A stretch of 64,000 nt of DNA from Streptomyces sp. CNH099 (GTDB lineage Bacteria > Actinomycetota > Actinomycetes > Streptomycetales > Streptomycetaceae), in NCBI GenBank assembly GCA_000514715.1, contig AZWL01000004.1, positions 1 to 64,000 of the forward strand, given 5' to 3'. A program made the translations under genes and the position numbers. Below, in pieces: positions 1-10,100 of this stretch; position 1 is the stretch's first letter; every line of letters begins with the position of its first letter. The notes beneath the pieces were generated by a model. The model ran no database searches and was not told the DNA's origin. It saw only the letters and a program-made list of their open reading frames with translations.

Positions 1-410
1 ACCGGGTCCTTCGTACCGGCCACCAGCGGCGCCCCCGCACGCTGCGCGATGTGCCGGGCGGACACCTTGTCACCCAGCGCGCGGATCGCCTCAGGCGGCG
101 GCCCGATCCAGATCAGACCCGCGTCCAGGACCGCCCGGGCGAAATCAGCGTTCTCCGACAGGAAGCCGTACCCCGGATGGACCGCATCCGCCCCCGAATC
201 CCCGGCGGCCCGCAGCACCTTGCCGATGTCGAGGTAGCTCGTAGCCGGGGTGTCACCGCCCAGCGCGAACGCCTCATCGGAGGCACGGACGTGCAATGCA
301 TCCCGGTCCGGCTCCGCATACACGGCCACGCTCGCGATCCCAGCGTCCCGGCACGCCCGGGCGACGCGAACGGCGATTTCGCCGCGGTTGGCGATGAGCA
401 CCTTGCGCAC
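1..410 (-). CDS. Acyl-CoA carboxylase alpha subunit, biotin carboxylase N-terminus (partial)
   Basis: The GTG start at 410 follows a GGAG/GAGGGAG ribosome-binding region, and the frame stays open to the window edge, so only the first ~136 residues are present. The N-terminus reads [15 protein letters not shown], the hallmark of biotin carboxylases, followed by [10 protein letters not shown] and a GDKVSAR-type segment. In the family this subunit carboxylates biotin with ATP and bicarbonate. It is the last gene seen of a minus-strand operon with epsilon and beta carboxylase subunits just upstream, so all parts of one carboxylase are co-encoded beside a polyketide synthase. Inference: it helps make an unusual malonyl-type extender unit. 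The biotin carrier domain would lie outside the window. Confidence 0.93.
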   Translation of the reverse strand, partial: MRKVLIANRGEIAVRVARACRDAGIASVAVYAEPDRDALHVRASDEAFALGGDTPATSYLDIGKVLRAAGDSGADAVHPGYGFLSENADFARAVLDAGLIWIGPPPEAIRALGDKVSARHIAQRAGAPLVAGTKDP

Positions 411-431
411 GATGACTCCCTCTTCTCCCCG

Positions 432-650
432 TTACCAGGCGCTGTCGCGCCACACCCCGACGCCGCGAAGCGTCGGCTGACCGGTCATCAGCTCGGCCCG
501 GCGGCCCCATCGGCCCCGATGCCGGTCGTCCACCGCGGGGCCGGCGCCGGCCCCGGCGGTGCGGGCCGCGGCCGCCAGGGCGAGCACGACGGCGGCCACC
601 TCCTCGGGCGTGGGCTCGCCGGAGACGTGGATGAGCGCGGCGTCGGTCAC
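432..650 (-). CDS. Acyl-CoA carboxylase epsilon subunit
   Basis: A 72-residue protein starting GTG at 650, overlapping the stop of the upstream beta-subunit gene by four bases (GTGA). The N-terminus ([21 protein letters not shown]) has the I-x-V-x-x-G-x-P-T-x-E-E-x-A-A pattern of the small epsilon subunits that stabilise and activate actinobacterial acyl-CoA carboxylases. The C-terminal half is basic and ends with a Trp-containing tail (GVWRDSAW), also usual. Position between the beta and alpha genes, size and motif agree. Too small for independent enzymatic function; it presumably binds the adjacent beta subunit. Confidence 0.85.
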   Translation of the reverse strand: MTDAALIHVSGEPTPEEVAAVVLALAAAARTAGAGAGPAVDDRHRGRWGRRAELMTGQPTLRGVGVWRDSAW

Positions 651-2221
651 AGCGGCAGGTTCCCGTGCTTGCGCGGCAGCCGCGTCTTGCGCTTGTCCCG
701 CATCATCTCCAGGGCCAGGGCCACCTGCCGCCGGGTCTCGTGGGGCATGATGACCGCGTCCACGTAGCCGCGCTCCGCCGCGACGTACGGGTGGCACAGG
801 GTGCGTTCGTACTCCTCCCGGATCGTCGTGCGGGCCTGCTCCGGGTCGTCGGACTCCTCGATCGCGCGCCGGTAGAGCACGCTGACCGCGCTGTCGCCGC
901 CCATGACGGCGATCTCGGCGGTCGGCCAGGCCAGGCTGACGTCCACGCCGAGGTGTTTGGAGCCCATCACCGCGTAGCCGCCGCCGTACGCCTTGCGGGT
1001 GATCACGGTGACCATCGGCGTCGTGGCCTCGGAGTAGGCGCACCCCAGCTTGGCCCCCCGCCGGATGATGCCGTTGCGCTCCTGGTCCTGCGAGGGCAGG
1101 TATCCGGGTACGTCGGCGAACGTGACGATCGGGATGTGGAAGGCGTCGCACATGCGGATGAAGCGGGCCGCCTTCTCGCTGGCCTCCAGGTCGAGCGCGC
1201 CGGCCAGGTGCGACGGCTGGTTCGCCACGACCCCCACCGACCGGCCCTCGATCCGCCCGAAGCCGCAGATGATGTTGGGGGCGTACAGCGGCTGGATCTC
1301 CAGCAGCTCGCCGTCGTCCAGCACGGTGTGCAGCACGCGGAACATGTCATAGGGCTGGTTGACGCTGTCCGGGACGAGCGTGTCCAGGTCGAAGTCCTCC
1401 TGAGTGGGCTCGGACGGGGCGTCGGCCGGGTACCTGGGAGGCTCGGTCATGTTGTTCGACGGCAGGTAGCTCAGCACCTCCCGGGCGTACTCCAGCGCGT
1501 CCTTCTCCTCCTGGGCGAGGTGGTGGGCCGATCCCGTGACCGCGTTGTGGAGCCGCGCGCCGCCCAGCTCCTCCCGGTCGACGCGGTGCCCGGTGACGGT
1601 CTGGAGGACCTCGGGGCCGGTCACGAACATGTGCGAGGTGCCTTCGACCATGATGATGATGTCGGTCACCGCCGAGGCGTACACCGCGCCTCCGGCGCAC
1701 GACCCCATCATGAGCGAGATCTGCGGGATGACGCCCGAGGCGTCCACGTGTCGCTTGGCGAACTTCGCGTAGTAGGCGAGGGCCACGACGCCCTCCTGGA
1801 TGCGCGCCCCGCCGGAGTCGTTGATGCAGATGATGGGGCAGCCCGTCTCGATGGCCAGGTCCATCACCTTGATGACCTTCTCGCCGAACACCTCGCCGAG
1901 GCTGCCGCCGAGCACGGTCGCGTCCTGGGCGAAGACACAGACCTTGCGGCCGTCGATCATCCCGGAGCCGGTCACCACGCCGTCGCCGTAGGGACGGTTC
2001 TTCTCCATCCCGAAGTCGTGGCAGCGGTGCCGGGCCAGCGCGTCGAGTTCGACGAACGTGCCCGGGTCGAGCAGCAGGTCGATGCGTTCGCGAGCGGTCA
2101 GTTTCCCCCGGGCGTGCTGCTTGTCGCTGGCCGCTCCCGTCGACTGGGCGGTGAGCGCCTCCCTGCGCTGACGGAGTTCCGCCAACCGCCGTGCGGTGCG
2201 CCCGGTTGTGGATGTCGCCAC
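647..2221 (-). CDS. Acyl-CoA carboxylase beta subunit (carboxyltransferase), atypical substrate residue
   Basis: A 524-residue carboxyltransferase of the PccB/AccB/AccD family, transferring CO2 from carboxybiotin to the alpha carbon of an acyl-CoA. Length and conserved blocks ([75 protein letters not shown]) are typical. In the substrate-specificity stretch the sequence is [13 protein letters not shown]: Ala417 sits where, by eye alignment, propionyl-specific PccB has Asp (Asp422 in S. coelicolor). A small residue there would fit a longer acyl chain; this is inference. It overlaps the epsilon gene (GTGA) and lies 57 bp downstream of a fatty acyl-AMP ligase, suggesting an alkylmalonyl-CoA-forming pathway for the neighbouring PKS. 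Confidence 0.92.
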   Translation of the reverse strand: MATSTTGRTARRLAELRQRREALTAQSTGAASDKQHARGKLTARERIDLLLDPGTFVELDALARHRCHDFGMEKNRPYGDGVVTGSGMIDGRKVCVFAQDATVLGGSLGEVFGEKVIKVMDLAIETGCPIICINDSGGARIQEGVVALAYYAKFAKRHVDASGVIPQISLMMGSCAGGAVYASAVTDIIIMVEGTSHMFVTGPEVLQTVTGHRVDREELGGARLHNAVTGSAHHLAQEEKDALEYAREVLSYLPSNNMTEPPRYPADAPSEPTQEDFDLDTLVPDSVNQPYDMFRVLHTVLDDGELLEIQPLYAPNIICGFGRIEGRSVGVVANQPSHLAGALDLEASEKAARFIRMCDAFHIPIVTFADVPGYLPSQDQERNGIIRRGAKLGCAYSEATTPMVTVITRKAYGGGYAVMGSKHLGVDVSLAWPTAEIAVMGGDSAVSVLYRRAIEESDDPEQARTTIREEYERTLCHPYVAAERGYVDAVIMPHETRRQVALALEMMRDKRKTRLPRKHGNLPL

Positions 2222-2278
2222 GTGCGTCTCCCGTAGGTCCGTGAAAAGGTGTGACTGCCTGGGGCTGCCCCGTCGGGG

Positions 2279-4027
2279 TCAAGCCGGGGTCAACCGGCCG
2301 TCCAGGTACAGCTGGCGGCACAGCCGCCGCTGCACCTTGCCGCTGGACGTCACGGGCAGTGAGCCGCGCCGCACCACCACCACGTCGTCCACCGCGAGCC
2401 GCTGCCCCTCGTGGACGGCGGCCCTGACCCGCGCGCGCAGCGTCCCGGCCCCGGTCACGCGCAGCGTCCTGCCGCCGGCCTCGACGACGACAACCAGTCT
2501 CTCGGCCGCACCGTCGTCCACCGCGAAGGCGGCGCAGGAGTTGGGGTGCAGCCCGGGGTCGCATCGCTCGACGGAGAGTTCGATGTCCTGGGGATAGAAG
2601 TTCCGTCCCCGGTAGACCACGAGGTCCTTCTGGCGCCCGGCGACGTACAGCTCCCCGTCGTGGAGGAAGCCCAGATCCCCGGTGCGCAGGTGGGGGCCCT
2701 CGTGTTCCGCGCCCGCGATCCAGGCGTGGAACACCGTGCCGGTCTCGGCGGGCCGGCGCCAGTAGCCCTGGGCCACGGACTGGCCGCTGAGCCATATCTC
2801 CCCGACGCGGCCGTGGGGGCACGGGCGTCCGGTGTCCGGGTCCACGATGCGCACCCGGGTCCCCTGGACGGGTATCCCCGTGCTCACCAGATCCACGACG
2901 TTGCCGGGCTCCCCTTCGCCGATCACCATCTCCACCCGGTTCTCGGTGAGGGCTCCGGCACGCACCCGCAGCACGAAGGGCTCCTGGTCCGGGCGGCTCC
3001 CCGTGGCCTTCAGGGTGTTCTCGGCCAGGCCGTAGCAGGGGCACATGGCGCGCGGATCGAAGCCGAGGGGGCCGAACACCTCCGCGAACGCGCGGACGGT
3101 GGGCTCCCGGACCCGCTCGGCGCCGTTGCCCGCCAGCCGCCACGACGACAGGTCGATGCCGCTGAGGTCCCGGCCCGCCCGCGCCGCGCGGACGCACAGC
3201 TCGAACGCGAAGTTGGGGCCCGCCGAGTGCGTGCCCCGGAACCGGGAGACGGCCCGCAGCCAGCGCAGCGGGTCGCGGACGAACGCCTCCGGGGCCATCA
3301 GGTAGGAGGGGATCCCCGCCCACAGCGGCAGCACGATGCCCTTCACCATGCCCATGTCGTGGAAGAACGGCAGCCAGGAGACGACGGCGCCGTCCGGCCG
3401 GCAGGGCCACAGGAGGTCGATCTCGCGGGCGTTGCCGAGGAAGTTGGCGTGGCTGACCATCACCCCCTTGGGATCGGCGGTGGAACCGGAGGTGTACTGC
3501 AGGAGCGCGATGTCGACGGGCAGGGGGCGGGGCGCCGGGGCCGTCCCGGCGGGCGGAGGGACGTCGGTGGCGACGAGGGTGAGGCCCTTCATCGCGGGCA
3601 CGTCCCCGAAGCGGGTCATCAGGTCGTCGCGGACCGCGGCGGTGGTGAGGACGAGGTCGGTGCCCGCGTCGTCCGCGATCCTGCGCATGCGCTCCACGCC
3701 GGTCACCCGCCCGGGGACCTGCACGGGCGCGGCGGGCACGCCCGCGTGCAGGCAGCCGTAGAGGGTGCGGACGAACTCCAGCCCCGAGGGGTACAGCAGG
3801 ACCACGGGCGCGCCCCGTTCCGCCGTCCGGGCGAGCAGGCCGGCCCGTTCGGCCGCCGCCGCGTGGAGTTCGGCGTACGTCACGGTCTCCGCCGGTTCCT
3901 CTCCGTTGGCGAGGAAGACGTACGCGACCTGATCGGGCTGGGTCACGGCACGGTGGTGGAGAAGCCCGGGCAGGGTCTGCGCGGACGTGCCCACTCCGGC
4001 CGCTTCTGCGGTCTGAACTGTGGTCAT
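2279..4027 (-). CDS. Fatty acyl-AMP ligase (FAAL family)
   Basis: 582 residues from an ATG at 4027 preceded by an ideal GGAGGAG; an upstream in-frame ATG at 4126 lacks such a site. Adenylate-forming motifs are clear: LLQYTSGSTADPKGVMVSH near residue 177, FFHDMGMVKG and LPLWAG (typical of FAALs rather than CoA ligases), YGLAENTLKATG near 330, and a C-terminal SSGKVQRR with the catalytic Lys near 563. FAALs convert free fatty acids to acyl-adenylates and usually load carrier proteins. Here it lies between the PKS gene (121 bp upstream) and the carboxylase genes, so it probably activates a medium-chain fatty acid for extender or starter use. Whether it passes the acyl group to CoA or to an ACP cannot be read from the sequence. 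Confidence 0.9.
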   Translation of the reverse strand: MTTVQTAEAAGVGTSAQTLPGLLHHRAVTQPDQVAYVFLANGEEPAETVTYAELHAAAAERAGLLARTAERGAPVVLLYPSGLEFVRTLYGCLHAGVPAAPVQVPGRVTGVERMRRIADDAGTDLVLTTAAVRDDLMTRFGDVPAMKGLTLVATDVPPPAGTAPAPRPLPVDIALLQYTSGSTADPKGVMVSHANFLGNAREIDLLWPCRPDGAVVSWLPFFHDMGMVKGIVLPLWAGIPSYLMAPEAFVRDPLRWLRAVSRFRGTHSAGPNFAFELCVRAARAGRDLSGIDLSSWRLAGNGAERVREPTVRAFAEVFGPLGFDPRAMCPCYGLAENTLKATGSRPDQEPFVLRVRAGALTENRVEMVIGEGEPGNVVDLVSTGIPVQGTRVRIVDPDTGRPCPHGRVGEIWLSGQSVAQGYWRRPAETGTVFHAWIAGAEHEGPHLRTGDLGFLHDGELYVAGRQKDLVVYRGRNFYPQDIELSVERCDPGLHPNSCAAFAVDDGAAERLVVVVEAGGRTLRVTGAGTLRARVRAAVHEGQRLAVDDVVVVRRGSLPVTSSGKVQRRLCRQLYLDGRLTPA

Positions 4028-4148
4028 CGACTCCTCCGGAGGTGGATGCGATTCTGGGCGGCCGCGCGCTGGCCACGCGACGCCGCCTCCCGGCCGCGGG
4101 TGCCGGTGCGCCGGCGCGCACGGCACGGGCCCTGCCCGGCGCGGGCCC

Positions 4149-7100
4149 TCACGGCCGCTGCCGGATCAGGGCCTCGACCGCCTCGGTCTCCCGCGCCAGC
4201 CGTGCCAGCAGGTCGTCTTCATCGGGTGCGGTATCGGGTGCGGTATCGGGTGCGGCGGTGGCGGCGGGCGGAGCGGCGGCGGGCTCCGGCGGGGGCCCGG
4301 GGGCGGGCTCCGGCGCGGCCGGCGCCTCCTGGCCGCCCGGCAACTCGGCCGCCAGGTAGCCCGCGACCGCCTCACAGGTCGGGTACTCGAACACGAGGGT
4401 GGCGGGCAGCGGGACGCCGAGGCGGCGTTCCAGCCTGACCTTCAGCTCCAGCGCCGTCACGGAGTTCACGCCCATCTCGAAGAAGCCCTGCCGGGCGTCC
4501 GGTTCGTCGCCGCCGTCCATCCCGAGCACCACGACCACCTCGTCCAGCACGCACTCCAGCAGCCGCTCCGCGCGGGCGGCGGGGGACAGCGCCGCCAGGT
4601 GGGCGACCAGTTCCCCGGCCCCGGCCGGGGACGCCGAGGCGTCCATCTCGTCGAACAGCGGCCACCGCATGGTCTGCCGGTAGAGGGGGAGCAGCAGGCT
4701 CCAGTCCGCGGACGCGGCGAGTACCTCGTGGAAGCCGAGGTCCACGGAGGCGTCCAGCAGCTCGGTGGCGGCGGCGGGATCGAGCGGCTCAAGGCCGCCG
4801 CGCACCAGCCGCGCCCGGGCGTCGGCGCTCAGCAGGTCCAGCCCGTCCCACGGGGTCCAGGCGACGGCGGTCACCGGGCGGCCGAGCGCGCGGCGCCGGC
4901 CGGCGAGGGCCGTGAGCATCCCGTCCACCGGCGCCTGGACCTCGGCGCCGAGCGCGCCCCAGTGCGAGGCCGCCGAGCCGAACGCCACGAAGAGGTCGAG
5001 TTCCGCCCCGGCGTCCGCGCACACCTCGTGCCACACCCAGGCTCCCCTGGCCCGGTCGTGGAGCGCGCGCGACAGCACCTCGGCATCCGGCTCGGCCCCG
5101 CTCCACGGCTCCCACTCGGCGCCCAGCCAGACCAGCCCCGCCACCGGACGTCCGCCGCCGGCGGCCTTGTCGAGAACGCCGCGCACGTGGGCGGCGTCGG
5201 CCCGGGCGCCCACCATCTGCACCTCCCCCGCACCGCGCGCGCGGAGCCAGTCGCGGACGTGCACGGCCAGTCGGTGCTCGGCGCCCGCCACGAGGTAGGT
5301 GCGCCCGGCGTCGAGCCGGACCGGTTCGAGCACCGGGGGCGGTGCGGCGTCGCGGGTGACGCGCGCCACCAGCCGCGTTCCGCCGCGCAGCGCGACGTGG
5401 TCCTCGCCGTCACCGGACAGCGCCTCGGCCAGGATCGTGTCGGCGTCGTCGGTGCCCGGACGGACCGGGTCGAGGTCGAGGGTGCCGCCCCAGGCACCGG
5501 GGCGGCGGACGCCGAGCACGGTGGCCGTCTGCCGCACGGCGGCGTGCAGCGGCGCGGCCCGGTCCGTCGCGTCGACCGCCACGGCGCCGCGCGTGACGTG
5601 CCAGACGGGTGAGGTGCCGGCGGCGGCGAGGGAGTGCATCGCGGCGCAGACCCGCGCCGCCGCGTCGGCCTCCTGCTCTCCCTGCTCCCCCGGCGTGTCG
5701 GCGGGCAGGTCGAGCGGCCACAGGTGGATCACGGCGCGGCAGCCCGGCCCCTTCGCCAGGTCCCGCCAGGCCGCCTCGGCCCGGCGCACGTCGTCCGCCG
5801 CCGGCCCGGCGGTGCCGGTCGCGGGAACCAGCCGGTAGGGCAGGCCGCGTGCGTCGAGCCGCCGCGCCAGGGTGTCGGCGGCACCCGTGCGGTCGGCCAG
5901 CACGAGCAGTTCGCCGTCGCCGGGGTGGGCCGCCCGGGCGTCCCGGGAACCGGTGTCCTCGCTGCCAGGCGGCGAGGGTGCCAGGGGCCGCTCGCGCCAG
6001 GCCGTGCGGTAGAGCCGGTCGGCCACGCGGTCGCGCTCCTCCTCGGCGAGCACGCGCCCCGGAGGCGGGGCCAGCCGCACGCCGCGGGCGTCGGCGACCG
6101 GACGGCCGGCCTCGTCGGTGATCCACACGTCGGCGAGCATCCCGTGCTCGTCGTCCCGCGTGACCCGGGCGCCGATCCGCACGCGCTCGCCGGGGGTGCC
6201 GTACACCGTGAGGGACCGCAGTCGCCGGGGTATGCGGTCGGCCGCGTCCGGGGCGCCCGCCAGGACGGGCAGCCTGAGGGCGAGGTCGAGCAGTTCGGGC
6301 GGCAGGTGCCAGCGCAGGGCGGCGGGGCGGCAGCGGACGGCGACCACGATCTCGGCCGCGTTGCCGGTGCCCTGCCCGGGTGCCGACCACGCCGACTCGG
6401 GGACCGGCGCCACCCCGCTGCCCTGGAACGCCCGGAACCACTCCTGCACCGCCGCGGGCACCTCGCCGAGGGTGCGGCCGGCACCCGGCGCGGGGCGGTC
6501 GGCGTCCGCGGTGCCCCGCGCGGCGGCCGGCCGGATACGGCCGGTGGCGGTCTCGCGGTCACCGCCGGAGCGTTCGCCGTGGTCCGGCTCCGCCGCCGCC
6601 CCGGCGGTCGCCCGTACCGTGAAGGCGGAGGTGCCGTCCGCGGCGGGGGTCAGCGAGAGCTGGGCGAGGCCGGTGGTGCCGGGCTCCACGACGGGGGCGT
6701 GGGAGAGTTCGACGTCCTCCAGCGTCACCGGCCCGCGCCCGCCGCCCTCGTCCGCCGCCGCCAGGGCCATCTCCAGCCACAGGGCGCCGGGCAGGCGCAC
6801 GGCCCGGTGTCCGGGGGCCACCGGCTGAGAGCCGCAGCTCGCGGCGAGTTCCGGAGGGACGGCCGCCTGGAGGACGCGGGCGCCGCCGGGCCCCAGCAGC
6901 CGGACGTCCTGGGCGATCAGCGGGTGGCCGGGGCCGTCCGTCGAGCGGAGCGGGGTCCCGGACGAGGCGGGCGCGGCCGTGTTCCGCATCCAGTAGCGCT
7001 TGTGCTGCCACACGTACGGGGGCGTGGCCGTGGGACGCACCGCGGCGGGGTACAGCCACCGCCAGTCGACCGGCTGCCCCCCGGAGTGGAGCGCGCCGAA

Positions 7101-10100
7101 CGCGCTCAGCAGCGCCAGCCGGGAGTCGGTCTCGCGCAGCAGCGAGGGCACGAGCAGGCCGTCGACGCCGGCGGCACTCAGCTCCTGCTCGACAGGGGCC
7201 AGTTGGAGGGGGTGCGGGGACAGCTCGACGAAGGTGTCGTAGCCCTCGGCCGCCAGGTGGCGTACGGCGTCGGCGAAGCGCACGGGAAGGCGCATGTTCC
7301 GCCCCCAGTAGGCGGCGTCGAGGGCCGCGCCCTCGACGGGGCGGGAGTCGGCGGTGGAGTACATCGGCAGCCTCGGCGCGGCCGGGGTGAGCCCGGCCAG
7401 CTCGCTCTCCAGCTGCCGGCGCAGCGGCTCCACCAGCGCGCTGTGCCCCGGTCCGCCGGCCCTGACCGCCTTGAAGAAGACCTTGCTCGCCTTCATCCGC
7501 GCGCCGAAGTCGGCCAGCGCCTCGTGGGTGCCCGCGACCACGGTGGAGCTGCGGCTGTTGACGACCGCGACGCCGAGCTGCTCCCCGTAGCCGTGGACGG
7601 CCTCCTCGGTGCGCGCGGCGTCCATGCCGACGACGGCCATGCCGCCCCGGTTGGCCAGCTGCTTGAGCAGCTCGCTGCGGCGGACCATGATCTCGGCGGC
7701 CTGCTCCAGGGTGAGGGCGCCCGCGCAGAGGGCGGCCGACACCTCGCCCATGCTGTGCCCGACGACGGCCCCGGGGGTCACGCCCGCCGTGCGCCACATC
7801 TCGCTCAGGGCGTACTGCAGGGCGAAGACGAGGATCTGCTGGTCGGCCTCCTCGTCGGGCCGCCGCCCGGACTCCAGCGCCTCGCGCACGGACCAGTCGA
7901 GGTGAGGTGCCAGCGCCCGGTCGCAGCGGCTCAGGGCGGCGCGGCACACGGGGTCGTCGCCCGCGAGGTCCCGGGCCATGCCGGCCCAGTGGGAGCCGTG
8001 GCCGGAGAAGACGAAGACCGGTCCGCGCGCCCGGTCGCGGTCCGCCCTGCCCACCGCGGTGCCCGGCCCGTGCCGGCCCCCGGGGTCGTCGGCGAACGCC
8101 GCCAGCCGGTCGGCCAGCTCGTGCCGGTCCCGCCCGACGACGACGAGACGGTGGTCCAGGTGGCTGCGCCGCAGCGCCGCCGTCGCGCACAGCCGGGCGA
8201 GATCGTCGACGGCCGGCCGGTCCGCGGAGCCGGCGGGGTCCTCCTCGGCGGTGCCGGTGCCGGCGGTGAGGGCCGCGTGGTAGGCGCGGGCCTGGTCGGG
8301 CAGGGCCGCGGCGGTCGCGGCCGACAGCGGCAGCACGAACGCCGGCACGGCCGGGGCGGTGTCGGCGTCATCCCGCTCATGCGGCCGCGGCGCCTCGGCG
8401 AGCACCACGTGGGCGTTGGTGCCGCTGAAGCCGAACGCGCTCACGCCCGCGGTCCGGGGGCCGCGGGCGGTCCAGGGCACCAGCTCGGTGGGAACGCGCA
8501 GCGGCAGCTCCTGCCAGGGGATGTCGGGGTTCGGTTCGCGGAAGTGGAGATGCCGGGGGACGGCCTGGTGCCGCAGCGCGAGCACGGTCTTGATCAGACC
8601 GGCGATGCCGGAGGCGGCCTCCAGGTGGCCCAGGTTCGTCTTCACCGATCCGACCAGGCAGTCGTCCGCGCCGTCGCGCCGCCCCAGCACGGCTCCCAGG
8701 GCGCGCAACTCGATCGGGTCGCCGAGCGGTGTGCCGGTGCCGTGCGCCTCCACGTAGCCGACGTCGTCCGCGGCGACGCCGCCGTCCGCCAGGGCCGCGC
8801 GGATCAGCGCCTCCTGGGCCGGGCCGTTGGGCACCGTCAGACCGCTGCTGGCGCCGTCCTGGTTGATCGCCGAGCCGCGGATCACCGCCATGACCTCGTC
8901 GCCGTCGGCCTCGGCGCGCGACAGGGGCTTGAGTATCACGGCCCCGCAGCCCTCGCCGCGGCTGTAGCCGTCGGCGGAGGCGTCAAAGGTCTTGCAGCGG
9001 CCGTCCGGCGCGAGGGCTCCGCCCGCCGCGCTGACCCGGTGGATCGTGGGGCTGAGGACGAGGTTGACGCCGGCGGCCACGGCCATGTCGCTCTCGCCCG
9101 AGCGGAGGCTCTGCACCGCCAGGTGCACGGCGACGAGCGAGGAGGAGCAGGCCGTGTCGACGGCGAGGCTGGGGCCGTTGAGACCCAGCAGGTAGGACAG
9201 CCGCCCCGCCGCCGCGGAGAAGGAGTTCCCGATCCCGTAGTAGATGTCCAGGTTGTCGGGGTGCTGGGTGATCAGCTGCCCGTAGTCGTAGGAGTTCATG
9301 CCGAGGAACACGCCCGTCCGGGTCCCGGCGAGGTCGCGGGCCGGGGTGCCGGCGTGCTCCAGCGCCTCCCAGGCGACCTCCAGGAAGAACCGCTGCTGGG
9401 GGTCCATGGCGCGGGCTTCGACCGGCGAGATGCGGAAGAAGGAGGCGTCGAACCCGGCCACGTCGTCGGCGAGGAAGCCGCCTCGCCACACCTCGGGCCC
9501 GGCCAGGCGGTCCTCGGGCGCCGGTCCCACGGCGTCGACGCCTTCGGTCAGCAGCCGCCAGTAGTCCTCGGGGCCCCGTACGCCGCCGGGGAGCCGGCAG
9601 CCCAGGCCGATCACCGCGATGGGCTCGGGGCCGGTCGTGGCCGCCGTGGCCCGCGGGCGCGCCGGGGCGGGGTCCGAGGCCGGGGCCGGGGCGCGCGCCC
9701 CGGGCACGAGCGTGGCGAGGTGCGCCGCCAGCCGTTCGACGTTCGGGTGGTCGAAGGCGACGGTGCGCGGCAGTGCGACACCCAGCGACCGCTCCAGCGA
9801 CCTGGCCAGCTCCACCGAGCCGAGGCTGTCCATGCCCAGGGCGGCGAAGCCCTCGCGCCGTCGTACGGCGCCGCTGCCGAGGCCCAGGACCCCGGCCACC
9901 GCCGCCGCCACCGTGTCGGCCAGGCCGGCGGTGGGCTCCTCGGGCGCAGGCTCGGCCGGGGCCGGGGTGGGGGCCGGCGGCTCGCTGTCCGCGGTGCCGG
10001 GGGCGAGCAGCCGCAGGGGTTCGGTCTCCGCGACGAGCCGGCCCTCGGCGTCGTACAGCCGCAGCTCACCCCGGAGTCCGGCGGCCTGGGCGGGGCCGGC

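Noticed and set aside
1347..4121. Long minus-strand frame across the FAAL and beta-subunit genes
   Set aside because: Out of frame with two clearly recognisable enzymes and repetitive in Arg/Gly; a shadow frame.
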